Part shown: positions 22,885-32,373 of the stretch, piece after piece | How the letters are laid out: each line of letters starts with the position of its first letter | Numbering within the stretch: the stretch's first letter is position 1 | Origin: Azolla caroliniana | Taxonomy: Eukaryota > Polypodiophyta | Assembly (NCBI GenBank): GCA_043228905.1 | Contig: JBHGNT010000014.1 | Location: 15,934,001-15,998,000 of the forward strand | Reading direction: 5' to 3' | DNA: 64,000 nucleotides | Program-made: the position numbers and the translations under genes | Notes under the pieces: model-generated | Database searches by the model: none | What the model saw: the letters and a program-made list of their open reading frames with translations, nothing else | Told to the model about the DNA's origin: nothing

Positions 22885-23182
22885 AGAGAGAGAGAGAGCG
22901 ATATACAGAGATTGTGTCTCTGTTGTAACCGCCGCTAGGCGAAGATTGTGAGCAAGAGGTCGTTGCCTCTGTGCTCTCTGTTGTATTACTTTACAGAGTG
23001 ATAGTTTGGAGTCTGTGGACTCCCGTGGTTTTTCCCTCTCAGGGTTTTCCACATTAATATCCTGTGTATTCTCTTTCTGTTTTGTGTACTTACCTCCATT
23101 CCCATTTCGTCTGTGTTTTGATTGTCATCAAGTGATCTACGCTTCGGTTGTGGTCGGAGATTAATCCACGTATTTCACGTCA
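22455..23182 (+). mobile_element. Solo LTR with 5-bp target duplication
   Basis: It starts TGTTAGGAAAC, ends ATTTCACGTCA and is flanked by ATTCA on both sides (22450-22454 and 23183-23187). It contains a TATA box (TATAAATATGACCTAGGG, about 22762-22779) and a GA run (about 22834-22900). Several blocks are shared with the LTRs of the intact Copia element: GTCCCTTCGGATGG near the start, the TATA region, and GACTCCCGTGGTTTTTCCC near 23010. It is therefore a diverged relative of that LTR family. No internal sequence remains, as expected after recombination between the two LTRs of a full element. Confidence 0.9.
22526..22672 (+). repeat. 41-bp direct repeats inside the solo LTR
   Basis: About 3.5 units, each starting CCGGATG and ending in AAGACCCGGTGAGAA, begin near 22528, 22569, 22609 and 22648. 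They lie in the U3 part, upstream of the TATA box. The intact Copia LTR has only a loosely similar CCGGATG-rich stretch here. Confidence 0.85.
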
Positions 23183-23890
23183 ATTCAAGCCGCCCAAACA
23201 ACATGGGTGGGATTTGAAAGGGTGCTTTTGGCTGAATATATGCTTGAAGACGCGTCGAGGATGACTCGTCATACGTTGATGAAGTGGATCAAGAAGAAGG
23301 GGAAGAACATGAACACATCGGGAGTGTACACCGAATTTGACCAAATGTACAACCGTCTCACGAGAACCGACCAAACACTTCTCGAAGGAGATAAAGTTTT
23401 GTACTTCTTAAGGGCGGTGGATGCAAAAGATAGACAAGAACTAGGTAGTCTATTAGAGGATGAAGCACAACCCAATGGTCTCATAACGGATTGGGTTGCG
23501 GTAAGAAGAGCATGTGATCGATTTGACAAACGTCGTCGATGGCTAGATGATTCTGACATGGCGGGCCTGGTAGTCCAAAGAAGGAAGGCTCCAATAGCAA
23601 CTAAGATGACAAAGCAAAGCGAGCCAACCGAAAGAGCGATGGAGAACTCTGTCATTGAAGAGTTGGCACGAAAATTCGAAGCGGTTTTGTTAGCTAATAT
23701 GAGTCGTATAGGGCCGAAGGGGAAAGACCCATATAGATGTCTATGGTGTGATAGTGTTGATCATGCAAGGAAAGATTGTGCTAGCCTTCAAGAGGCAATT
23801 CGACAAAACCTTGTCTACATGGAAGGCAACATTATACACTCAAGTGAGACTCAAAAGCCCTTGCAAGTGAATTTCGGTAGGGGGGTCTAA

Positions 23891-24690
23891 AGAAAATCAT
23901 GGATGAGGCTGATGCGAGCCATGTTGAAGCATTCTCCTGGTGGGCTTCTCTTTCCGGTTGTGTTGGCACTAGTTCCCTCTGTGTTACTTGTATTTGGAGT
24001 TTCTTTGTCAGTTCCTTCTCTATCATTGTTCGTCTGGTCGTGTTTATGTTGCATCTTGCACCACACTTTTGGAAACGCGCACATTGTCGCTAACCGCACC
24101 CTCGCACAAACGTCGTTGCCATTCTTGTTCGCTCGCACATACTTTTGCCATTTCTCTTTCGCTCACACATACTATCGCCGCATATCATTCCGTCATTAGT
24201 CGCTCACCGTTGATTAGATTTTTTGCTCTCTGTATAATTTCATCGCATCTATCCATCGACTACTTCCAAACATCGTCACTGTCATTTGTACATTTCCGCC
24301 ATTTCTTGCACATCGTGCTACCACGTATTCTTCTTGGACTTTTTCTTCAAAGAGGGTTCACCGTTGTGGTCGCCAAAATAGTTTAGGGTTAGGGATAACG
24401 TTTATGATAATGATGATTGGTGATGGTGTTGACAATCATTGCGGGGTGGGGTGGGGTGCCTAGAATGGCTCTGCCCCCCTCCCAAGGGGCTTCAACGTGA
24501 GAGAGAAGGAAGAGAAAGAAAACGAGATGACAAGAGAGAAAGATTGAGAGAGAACTATTCCTTATTCATTCATTCCCCATAAGGGGTTAAATAGTTACAA
24601 AAGGGTAGATACACAGGGGTGCAAGCCCCCTTGCCCATTCTCACTAATCACTCAATCACACCTCTTCGTATATGTCCCCATGCACACACT
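23891..24690. other. Retroelement-flanking sequence, no gene recognised
   Basis: The first 50 bases may continue the gag in another frame. The rest holds G-rich (GGGGTGGGGTGGGG near 24451) and CTTTCG-rich sequence without recognisable domains. Confidence 0.4.
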
Positions 24691-24697
24691 TGTGCAT

Positions 24698-25166
24698 GTG
24701 TTCACATACGTATTGACTCACACTCACAATTACACTTGTGCACATCACATACACATACACATACACATCAACAACATTATAACATTCCACCCTCACTCAT
24801 CACACTTGACTCTCCGTACATCTTGTACGGTAACACTCAAAAAAGAATTGCAAAAGAGAAAAAACTAGAAAATCGAAAGAATCAGAGATGTATAATATAC
24901 ATTAGTCTTCTTCGTATACGTATTGACTCACACACATATAAAGAATCGAAGATGTGTTCACATACGTATTGACTCACACTCACTATTACACTTGTGCACA
25001 TTTACACATACACATACACATCAACAACATTATAACATTCCACCCACACTCATCACACTTGACTCTCCATACATCTCGTACGGTAACACTCGAAAAAGAA
25101 TTGAAAAAGAGAAAAAACTCGAAAATCGAAAGAATTGGATATGTATAATATACATTAGTCTTCTTC
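24698..25166. repeat. Direct repeat of about 215 bp, offset 256 bp
   Basis: Copies at about 24698-24912 and 24954-25166 share GTGTTCACATACGTATTGAC, a CACATACACATACACATC run, GACTCTCC and ATAATATACATTAGTCTTCT. They are highly similar with scattered substitutions. Located immediately 3' (minus strand) of the second coiled-coil ORF; they may be its untranslated or LTR sequence. Confidence 0.85.
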
Positions 25167-25199
25167 AAGAATGTGCAAGATGCTTGCCGACTGCTGCGA

Positions 25200-26110
25200 G
25201 TCATCTACTTTGGCAACTATTCCAGCTAGTTCGTGTGTCTTGCTCTTCGGTCCTTCGTTTCTTGGCTGACATTTCCTTAGACATGTTCTGCGGGGTTGGT
25301 TCGTTGAGTGCATCGTCCAGGGTGGTGTGTTGATTGATCGGGTCTCCTTGCTCCTGCTCCTTGCGTATCGGCTCCTCGTTTCTCAATGTTGCCACTTGCT
25401 CGGTCGAGCTTCCTCGTGGGGCTTCTTCTTCTCCTTTTGTTGGGGCATCGGTTACAATCTCAGCTTGGAGTCGCTCCCATTCGTAATGCTCTAAGTCGAG
25501 GGCGAGTTGCAGTTGCTTGTCCTCGAAGTCCTGGAGGAGTTTCTTGACTTCCTCGTTGTGTGTCTGGGCGAGGGAGGAGAATTCCTCGGTGAGGTCTTCT
25601 TAGAGCAGTTGGATGTTGTTCTTATCCATCTTGTAAAATCTTCAACCCTCCTTTTTGCGATTCTCGTGGTTTGTTCGGAATATTTGTAATTCGACCACTT
25701 ATCCCAACCATGTGTTCCATCTGTGCGATAGAGCTTCCTTGATCTACGAGTACAAATGTTGTCAATGCTTGGTTAGCAAAGCCTTAATCCGAGTTCTACA
25801 TATCTCACTTTGTGCTCAAAACTCCTGCATGTCCTTGGCCAAGTCAGCATGTTGGGCGTACATAGCTTCCATTTGAGTCCTCATTTCTTTAAGTCGGTCC
25901 TCATAGTGGTCATGTTCTTGTTCTAGTTGTCGCGCTAGTTGAAACTCAGCTGCCTTAATAGCGTTTCTAGAATAGGCGAGTTCGTGTTGATACGTCTCAA
26001 TTTCCTCGCTTTGCAGCCGATCATGAATTTGGAGGTCGAGCAACTATTGGTGGTGTCGGTTGAAATCGACCAACATCGAGTTGTGTTGGTGGTTCGTGGT
26101 GGGTGGGTGC
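25200..26110 (-). pseudogene. Retroelement-borne coiled-coil ORF, copy 2 (decayed)
   Basis: On the minus strand a heptad-rich helix (QSEEIETYQHELAYSRNAIK, then QEHDHYEDRLKEMRTQMEAM) is open from about 26043 to 25816 and ends at a TGA. After several stops the frame resumes with RKKEG, YKMDKNN near 25640-25610, and then a long charged helix (EEVKKLLQDFEDKQLQLALD, LEHYEWERLQAE) until about 25201. The segment 25695-25460 aligns without difficulty to 15477-15230 of copy 1: both have A/V-E-L-Q near the start, R-K-K, F-Y-K-M-D, E-E-V-x-K-L and L-E-x-Y-E-x-E-R. The ORF lies on the same strand as, and 3' of, the Ty3 integrase end at 26488-26715. The function is unknown. Confidence 0.55.
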
Positions 26111-26487
26111 TTAGATACAAAGAGGGAAGAGGTGAAGAGCTTAGGTAGAGAGTATGTGTTTTCTTCTTTGCATGAAATGACTCTAGGCCTTTGCAAAAAC
26201 GTTTTTTGTATCCCTTGTGATTTTCAAGGCGATGCGGTGTGCCCTAGATTTAGAATCCTTCTGGCCATGATGAGGGTTAATGTCATGCGTTGGGAACAAA
26301 CCTGTACTTGCTTTTCTTGAACTTGGTGCATGCGCATGCACTTTAAATACTGACTTGGTGGGCTTTTTTTTTTCATAATTAAACCTAATATATATGTTAG
26401 GGTAGGTTGGGTTGTTATTGTGATTGTGGTAAGGCGGAGTCGGTAGCCACTCTTTGACCTACCACCGACGATTCTTGTTTCCGTGTC

Positions 26488-26715
26488 TCATCGGAAAAGG
26501 GGTCCGACGGTGTGTCCACCATTGACCCATTTTGGCATGACGTCACCCACTAAAGTGTCGAGTTGGTATGTCTCGTTGAATTCATCAATGATCCAGAAGG
26601 GTCCGATCCAGCAGACCCGTAGATTATCCCTAGATTGGCCTTGGGCAAAGCATCCAACTAAAGATTTACAACAATTGTTTGGGTGATGCATGACAAAAGT
26701 TTCCACCACTCTCAA
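26488..26715 (-). pseudogene. Ty3/Gypsy integrase C-terminal fragment
   Basis: The 75-residue minus-strand frame contains VCWIGPFWIIDEFNETYQL and KWVNGGH near its end. It resembles the C-terminal part of the integrase at 18895-18950 (GPFWITREFKGSYQL, then KWVN). The earlier integrase and RT are absent to the right, before the Copia insertion at 27057. Confidence 0.65.
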
Positions 26716-27056
26716 TATTGGGAGTCGGGGACATTATAGACATTCATGCATACTACATATCCCAATCATTTCTTAGTTTCTCATGTTGGCGTTGCACGTG
26801 GGGATGCAAGAATAAGCCATCCTCCTAGATCAATGGTGGGGTTGGGAATTTGGAGGCTTGATGCTCGTAGCCTTGTCACAAGCTTAGATGACATATTTAC
26901 ACTTTCTTATTATAAGGAAGTTGCATAAATTTTGGTCATCAATTTTAAATTTGGTATTCAATCTTCAAGTTCACACTAATGGTACAAGGTGTTAATTTGA
27001 AGGATGTAATCCCGTATAACTTATGTTTATTCTTTCCTAAAAGAGAAGAGTTGTTT

Positions 27057-27658
27057 TGTTGGGATTACGGTCCCTTCGGATGGGATGGTCGGATATCGGA
27101 GATGAATGCCGACAAGCCCGGTTTCGGTTTCGGAACCGGATGATGAAGACCCCGGCTTCGGAGCCGGATGACGAATGTACCCGGAGCGAGATCCGGATGC
27201 AGGGACATATCTGTGAATATGTTTGCCAAGGGCCCTTGAGGCTATAGTTGTAAATAGCCCCAAAGTCATATGTGTATAAATATGACTTAGGGCAAACAGT
27301 TTTGTTGTTGCTACTCATTTTTCTGTTTTTCCACTCAAGAGGAGTGAAGAGAGAGCAGCCGTGAGAGAGATAGAGCGTGAGAGAGGAGGAGGTCGACGCC
27401 TCTGTGTATTTCCGCCGCCTGTGGCGAGGACAACGAGCTCAAGGTCGTCGCCTTGCAGCTCGCCATTGTATATTTCTCTATGCATAGTTTTGGTTTGGAG
27501 TCTTGTACTCCCGTGGTTTTTCCCGTCTAGGGTTTTCCACGTTAATCCCTGTGTATTCGTGTTCTTTCTCTGTGGTTCCTATTTTCTGCTGCATTGATTC
27601 GTGCTTACTCGGTTGTGGCCGAGTGGTGAAGGTTAATCGGAGCGTCGATTTCTCTACA
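27057..27658 (+). repeat. 5' LTR of intact Copia copy D
   Basis: TG...CA block from TGTTGGGATTACGG to TTTCTCTACA. A TATA box (TATAAATA, 27275-27282) lies some 220 bp into the LTR. CCGGATG-rich sequence upstream of it is probably U3. Confidence 0.97.
27275..27282 (+). promoter_or_regulatory. TATA box of the 5' LTR
   Basis: TATAAATA in the context TGTGTATAAATATGAC. The same block recurs in the 3' LTR at 31990 and in the solo LTR near 22762, which supports function. Initiation would be expected some 30 bp downstream; the exact site is not visible. Confidence 0.7.
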
Positions 27659-27661
27659 AAC

Positions 27662-27673
27662 TGGTATCAGAGC
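27662..27673 (+). promoter_or_regulatory. Primer-binding site of copy D
   Basis: TGGTATCAGAGC, three bases after the LTR end, is the standard plant Copia site pairing with initiator methionine tRNA. Confidence 0.97.
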
Positions 27674-27687
27674 GACTGCTGCAGAAA

Positions 27688-30600
27688 ATGGAAGGCGGCG
27701 GCAGCGGGCAGCCGGGGATGATGGTGCTGAATGCGCAGAATTACGCCGACTGGAAGATCAAGATGGAGGATCTTCTGATTGTTCGGGACCTGTACGAACC
27801 GATCGACAGGTCGGAAATACCGAAGGGGGTACTTGAGTCGGAATGGAGGCTTCTGAACCGGAAAGTCGTAGCAACCATTCGGCAATACGTAGACGTGAGC
27901 GTTCTACAACATGTGGCGAACGACACCAACGCATATGAGATGTGGCGGAAGCTGTCGGGCCTCTACGAGAGGAAGAATGCGTTGAAGCGGACCTCCCTGA
28001 TGAGGAAGATAGTGAACCTCAAGTACCGGGACGGCGAGAGTATGGTGGAACACGTAAGCACGTTCATGGGATTCGTGAACCAGCTTGCGGCGATCAAGTT
28101 CCCGCTGGAGGATGCAATGCAAGCCATCATTCTGATGTGTACATTGCCGGAAAGCTGGGAGAACTTGGTGGTGACTCTCAGCACCTCCTGCACCGAAGAT
28201 AACTTGTCCCTACAAACGGTAAAGACAAGTATTTTGAACGAAGAAGCGCGTCGGAGAGATAAAGAACCGGCCTCCGATCCGAAGATGTTGTTTACCGAAT
28301 CGGATCGGGGAAGACAACGGAACCGGAGTCCGCAAAGACGGGAGAAGTCGGGGACCCGGTCGCAGTCAAGAGGAAGACCCACATGCTTCCACTGTGGGAA
28401 GCCGGGGCACTTCCGAAAGAATTGTCAGCATTACCGAAAAGACAACGGAGCCGACGACACCGATTCGAAGAAGTCTTCGGAACGGAACGGTGCTTACCGG
28501 GGAGCCACGGACCGGAATGGTTCGGATCGGCGAGGGCAGGACAGGAAAGGAACGACGGCACTCGCGGCAAGTGAGGAAGAAATCATGCTCATCACCGAAG
28601 AAGGTGAGCTAAACATTGCCGGCGATGAGACGACCTGGGTGGTCGATTCCGGAGCGTCGTTCCACCTGACCCCGAAAAGAAGATACTTCTCATCCTACAC
28701 AGCCGGTGAGCATGGCTGTGTTCGGATGGGAAATGAAGGTACGTGCCGGATCGCCGGCATAGGAGACGTGTGGTTGACAACCTCGACCGGATGTAAAATG
28801 CTGCTGAAGGATGTCCGACACGTTCCGGAGGTTCGATTGAACCTGATTTCGGCCGGGAGGCTAGACGATGAAGGCTACACAGGTAGCATCCGGAACGGCG
28901 TAATGAAGTTCAGCAAAGGGAGCCTGATAGTGGCTCGGGCCCGGAAGATCAACACACTGTACCTGATGAATGCCCGGTTATGTCCGGAAGAGCTGAATGT
29001 GGCAGTCGACACTGCCGGTGAGCTGTGGCACAAAAGACTGTGCCACATGAGTGAGAAGGGGATGAAGAGGCTTGCAGAAAACAACCTTATTCCAGTGAAG
29101 CATGTGCACCTGGAGAAGTGCACCGATTGCCTGGCCGGTAAACAGAACCGAACCTCCTTCCACTCAAGGCCACCGACGAGACGTAGCGCACCATTGGAGT
29201 TGGTGCACACCGATGTGTGTCAGGTAGAAACGAAGTCACATGGCGGAGCCCAGTACTTCGTAACATTCATAGATGATCATAGCCGAAGACTGTGGACGGC
29301 ACCGATGAAGACAAAGGACCAAGTGTTGTCCGTCTTCAAAGAACTCCACGCGAGAGTGGAAAGAGAATCCGGCAAGAAGCTGAAAGCGATACGAGCGGAT
29401 AACGGAGGGGAATACCGGGGACAGTTCCAGGAGTACTGTCGCTCGAAGGGAATCCGGCTCGAGTTTACTGTGCCGAAGACGCCGGAACTGAACGGGCTGG
29501 CCGAGAGGATGAATCGGACCATAATGGAGAGGGTCCGGAGTATGCTGGCGCATGCGGAATTACCCAAGGGGTTTTGGGCTGAGGCGATGTCGACGGCGAC
29601 ATACGTGATAAACAGATCACCCTCAGTACCTTTGGACGGAGACACGCCGCAGAGAGTGTGGACCGGTAGGGAAGTATCCTACCGGCATCTGAAGGTGTTC
29701 GGGTGTCTCGCATACGTGCATGTGGCAAAGGACCGGAGAGGAAAGCTAGATCCAAAGACCCGGCCATGCATATTCCTCGGTTACGGCGATGACGAGTTCG
29801 GCTACCGAGTATGGGACCCGGTCGACAAGAAGATATTCCGGAGTCGTGATATCATCTTCATGGAGAACAAGACACTCGCCGACTGGGAGTCGGAGAAGAA
29901 GATGAAGAGCTCCAAGTCGACCGGTGAGGATCAACTCTACGAGGAGCAGTCCCGACCGGCAAGGGACCGGTTAGCACTCGAGGATCCGGCCGAAGACGGT
30001 GAAGAAACAGAACCGGCCGAAGAAGATGAAAATGATACCGGAACCGGCCCCGATCCCGAAATAGATTCGGATGAAGAAGAATCGGAAGAACCGGTTACCG
30101 AAGCTCCGGAACGGAGATATCCTCTAAGAGAGAGAAGGGCCCCCCGGAGATTTCCGGAACCAGAGCACCTGTTGCTAACCGACGAGGGGGAGCCGGAGAG
30201 CTTTGAAGAAGCAAAGCATGACACCCAGAGCCGCAGGTGGTTGAGTGCCATGCAGGACGAGATGGATTCCCTGCATGAGAACCACACATATGAACTTGTG
30301 GAGTTGCCGAAAGGAAAGCGGGCACTTCGAAACAAGTGGGTGTTCAAGCTGAAACCGGGAGATGCCGGAAACCCCCCGAGATACAAAGCCAGGATCGTGG
30401 TGAAGGGGTTTCAGCAAAAGAAGGGCGTCGACTTCGACGAGATATTTACCCCGGTAGTGAAGATGACCTCCATCCGGACGGTGCTGAGCATAGCGGCAAG
30501 CATGGACCTCGAGGTAGAACAGATGGACGTGAAGACGGCATTCCTTTACGGTGACCTCGAAGAAGAAATCTACATGCAGCAACCGGAAGGATTCGAGAAG

Positions 30601-31761
30601 AAAGGGAAGGAGCACCTGGTATGCCGGTTGAAGAAGAGCCTTTACGGACTGAAGCAGGCTCCCCGGCAATGGTACCGGAAGTTCGACTCCTTCATGACCG
30701 ACGAAGGGTACCTCAAAACGCAGTTCGACCACTGCGTGTTTGTGAAGAAGTTCGAAGGAGGAGACTTTCTAGTACTCCTCCTGTACGTGGACGACATGTT
30801 GATCGTCGGACGAGACCAGGTCAAGATACGGATGCTGAAGAAGGCTCTCCACCGAACCTTCTCAATGAAGGACCAGGGTCCGGCGAGACAAATACTAGGG
30901 ATGCACATCATCCAGGACCGGAGCAAGAAGCAGTTGTGGCTGTCACAGGAAAAGTACGTGACAAAGGTGCTTAAACGGTTCAACATGTCGGAAGCAAGAC
31001 CGGTCGGATCGACCCTCCCGGCAAACTGCAAGCTGTCCAGCAAGCAAAGTCCCAAGACAAAGGCTGAGAAGGAGGACATGATGAAAGTGCCATATGCCTC
31101 TGCCGTCGGAAGCTTGATGTACGCAATGGTGTGTACCCGACCGGACATAGGATATGTAGTCGGAGTGGTGAGCCGGTACATGAGCAATCCCGGCAAAGAG
31201 CATTGGAACGCGGCCAAGTGGATACTCCGATACCTGAAGGGCACGGCAAACGTGTGCCTCCGATTCGGCTCCGGTAAGCCCGAACTCGACGGCTTTACCG
31301 ATTCGGATATGTCGGCTGATGCAGATACCAGCCGGTCCACATCAGGGTATGTGATGACGTATGCAGGGGGAGCTGTTTCATGGCAGTCGAGGCTGCAGAA
31401 GACGGTTGCGTTGTCAACCACGGAGGCGGAGTACATGGCAGCTGTTGAAGCCGGCAAGGAAATAATATGGATGAAGGACTTCATTAGAGAGCTCGGTATC
31501 CGGCAGGAGGAGTACCGACTCTACTACGACAGTCAGAGTGCAATCCACCTTGCAAAGAACGCGGCCTATCACTCCCGGACGAAGCACATCCAGCGAAGAT
31601 ATCACTGGATCCGGGAAAGGATAGAAGACAAGGAGTTCGTGCTGACGAAGGTCCACACGGACGAGAACGGATCGGATATGCTGACCAAGGTGCTCACGCC
31701 CGACAAGCTGGAAGCATGCCGGAAGAGGATCGGATTGGAGAGACATCCCATGCCGAAGTGA
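27688..31761 (+). CDS. Copia gag-pol polyprotein, uninterrupted
   Basis: A 1357-residue protein for reverse transcription and integration of the element. It begins at ATG 27688, 15 bases after the primer site. Domains in order: gag (1-230) with the zinc knuckle CFHCGKPGHFRKNC at 233-246; aspartic protease with VDSGAS around D320; pre-integrase block LWHKRLCHMSEKGM near 450; integrase with aspartates D529/D530, D571 (in ADNGGEY) and E606; reverse transcriptase with YVDD at 1033-1036; RNase H with D1201/D1206 and E1246 in STTEAEYM. The end is HPMPK with TGA at 31759-31761. All catalytic residues I expect are present. A long acidic linker (EEDENDTGTGPDPE and similar) separates integrase from RT. 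Base composition is richer in G+C than the surroundings, as expected for a recent arrival. The whole proteome of the element is in one frame, so gag-to-pol ratio control by frameshift is not evident. Confidence 0.97.
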   Translation: MEGGGSGQPGMMVLNAQNYADWKIKMEDLLIVRDLYEPIDRSEIPKGVLESEWRLLNRKVVATIRQYVDVSVLQHVANDTNAYEMWRKLSGLYERKNALKRTSLMRKIVNLKYRDGESMVEHVSTFMGFVNQLAAIKFPLEDAMQAIILMCTLPESWENLVVTLSTSCTEDNLSLQTVKTSILNEEARRRDKEPASDPKMLFTESDRGRQRNRSPQRREKSGTRSQSRGRPTCFHCGKPGHFRKNCQHYRKDNGADDTDSKKSSERNGAYRGATDRNGSDRRGQDRKGTTALAASEEEIMLITEEGELNIAGDETTWVVDSGASFHLTPKRRYFSSYTAGEHGCVRMGNEGTCRIAGIGDVWLTTSTGCKMLLKDVRHVPEVRLNLISAGRLDDEGYTGSIRNGVMKFSKGSLIVARARKINTLYLMNARLCPEELNVAVDTAGELWHKRLCHMSEKGMKRLAENNLIPVKHVHLEKCTDCLAGKQNRTSFHSRPPTRRSAPLELVHTDVCQVETKSHGGAQYFVTFIDDHSRRLWTAPMKTKDQVLSVFKELHARVERESGKKLKAIRADNGGEYRGQFQEYCRSKGIRLEFTVPKTPELNGLAERMNRTIMERVRSMLAHAELPKGFWAEAMSTATYVINRSPSVPLDGDTPQRVWTGREVSYRHLKVFGCLAYVHVAKDRRGKLDPKTRPCIFLGYGDDEFGYRVWDPVDKKIFRSRDIIFMENKTLADWESEKKMKSSKSTGEDQLYEEQSRPARDRLALEDPAEDGEETEPAEEDENDTGTGPDPEIDSDEEESEEPVTEAPERRYPLRERRAPRRFPEPEHLLLTDEGEPESFEEAKHDTQSRRWLSAMQDEMDSLHENHTYELVELPKGKRALRNKWVFKLKPGDAGNPPRYKARIVVKGFQQKKGVDFDEIFTPVVKMTSIRTVLSIAASMDLEVEQMDVKTAFLYGDLEEEIYMQQPEGFEKKGKEHLVCRLKKSLYGLKQAPRQWYRKFDSFMTDEGYLKTQFDHCVFVKKFEGGDFLVLLLYVDDMLIVGRDQVKIRMLKKALHRTFSMKDQGPARQILGMHIIQDRSKKQLWLSQEKYVTKVLKRFNMSEARPVGSTLPANCKLSSKQSPKTKAEKEDMMKVPYASAVGSLMYAMVCTRPDIGYVVGVVSRYMSNPGKEHWNAAKWILRYLKGTANVCLRFGSGKPELDGFTDSDMSADADTSRSTSGYVMTYAGGAVSWQSRLQKTVALSTTEAEYMAAVEAGKEIIWMKDFIRELGIRQEEYRLYYDSQSAIHLAKNAAYHSRTKHIQRRYHWIRERIEDKEFVLTKVHTDENGSDMLTKVLTPDKLEACRKRIGLERHPMPK

Positions 31762-31771
31762 AGGGGGAGTT
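31761..31771 (+). promoter_or_regulatory. Polypurine tract of copy D
   Basis: AAGGGGGAGTT directly precedes the 3' LTR and overlaps the stop codon by one base. It primes plus-strand DNA synthesis in Copia elements. Confidence 0.9.
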
Positions 31772-32373
31772 TGTTGGGATTACGGTCCCTTCGGATGGGA
31801 TGGTTGGATATCGGAGATGAATGCCGACAAGCCCGGTTTCGGTTTCGGAACCGGATGATGAAGACCCCGGCTTCGGAGCCGGATGATGAATGTACCCGGA
31901 GCGAGATCCGGATGCAGGGACATATCTGTGAATATGTTTGCCAAGGGCCCTTGAGGCTATAGTTGTAAATAGCCCCAAAGTCATATGTGTATAAATATGA
32001 CTTAGGGCAAACAGTTTTGTTGTTGCTACTCATTTTTCTGTTTTTCCACTCAAGAGGAGTGAAGAGAGAGCAGCCGTGAGAGAGATAGAGCGTGAGAGAG
32101 GAGGAGGTCGACGCCTCTGTGTATTTCCGCCGCCTGTGGCGAGGACAACGAGCTCAAGGTCGTCGCCTTGCAGCTCGCCATTGTATATTTCTCTATGCAT
32201 AGTTTTGGTTTGGAGTCTTGTACTCCCGTGGTTTTTCCCGTCTAGGGTTTTCCACGTTAATCCCTGTGTATTCGTGTTCTTTCTCTGTGGTTCCTATTTT
32301 CTGCTGCATTGATTCGTGCTTACTCGGTTGTGGCCGAGTGGTGAAGGTTAATCGGAGCGTCGATTTCTCTACA
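31772..32373 (+). repeat. 3' LTR of intact Copia copy D
   Basis: Same 602-bp sequence as the 5' LTR apart from two bases. The differences are GGTCGG to GGTTGG near the start, and GATGACGAAT to GATGATGAAT some 120 bp in. Confidence 0.97.

Larger units (their letters stand above)
22180..23890 (+). pseudogene. Retrotransposon gag, interrupted by a solo LTR
   Basis: The gag starts at ATG 22180 (M-A-S-S-S-N-T-Q-A-D) and meets an in-frame TAA ten codons on, then a TGA near 22293. It is then open to 22454 (GGRNITDFLATYKMEMQQ), where a 728-bp solo LTR is inserted. Beyond it the same frame resumes at 23183 and runs to 23890. It contains WVGFERVLLAEYMLEDASR, YTEFDQMYNRLTRTDQTLL and a C-terminal zinc knuckle, CLWCDSVDHARKDC (about 23739-23780). 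Apart from the insertion, only the two early nonsense codons and the stop at 23888-23890 are seen. No protease or RT follows. Confidence 0.8.
27057..32373 (+). mobile_element. Structurally intact Ty1/Copia retrotransposon (copy D)
   Basis: Two LTRs of 602 bp (27057-27658 and 31772-32373), a canonical primer-binding site, one uninterrupted 1357-codon gag-pol frame and a polypurine tract are all in place; the total is 5317 bp. By direct comparison the LTRs differ at two positions, both C in the 5' LTR and T in the 3' LTR, so the insertion is young. Flanking five-mers do not match (TGTTT before, GTTCC after), so no target duplication is evident. It is the only element here with every known Copia domain and no disruption, and the best candidate for autonomous activity. 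Confidence 0.96.

Noticed and set aside
30642-31484. 280-residue minus-strand frame opposite RT and RNase H
   Set aside because: A shadow of the intact Copia gag-pol; no motif, and the plus frame carries all the conserved domains.
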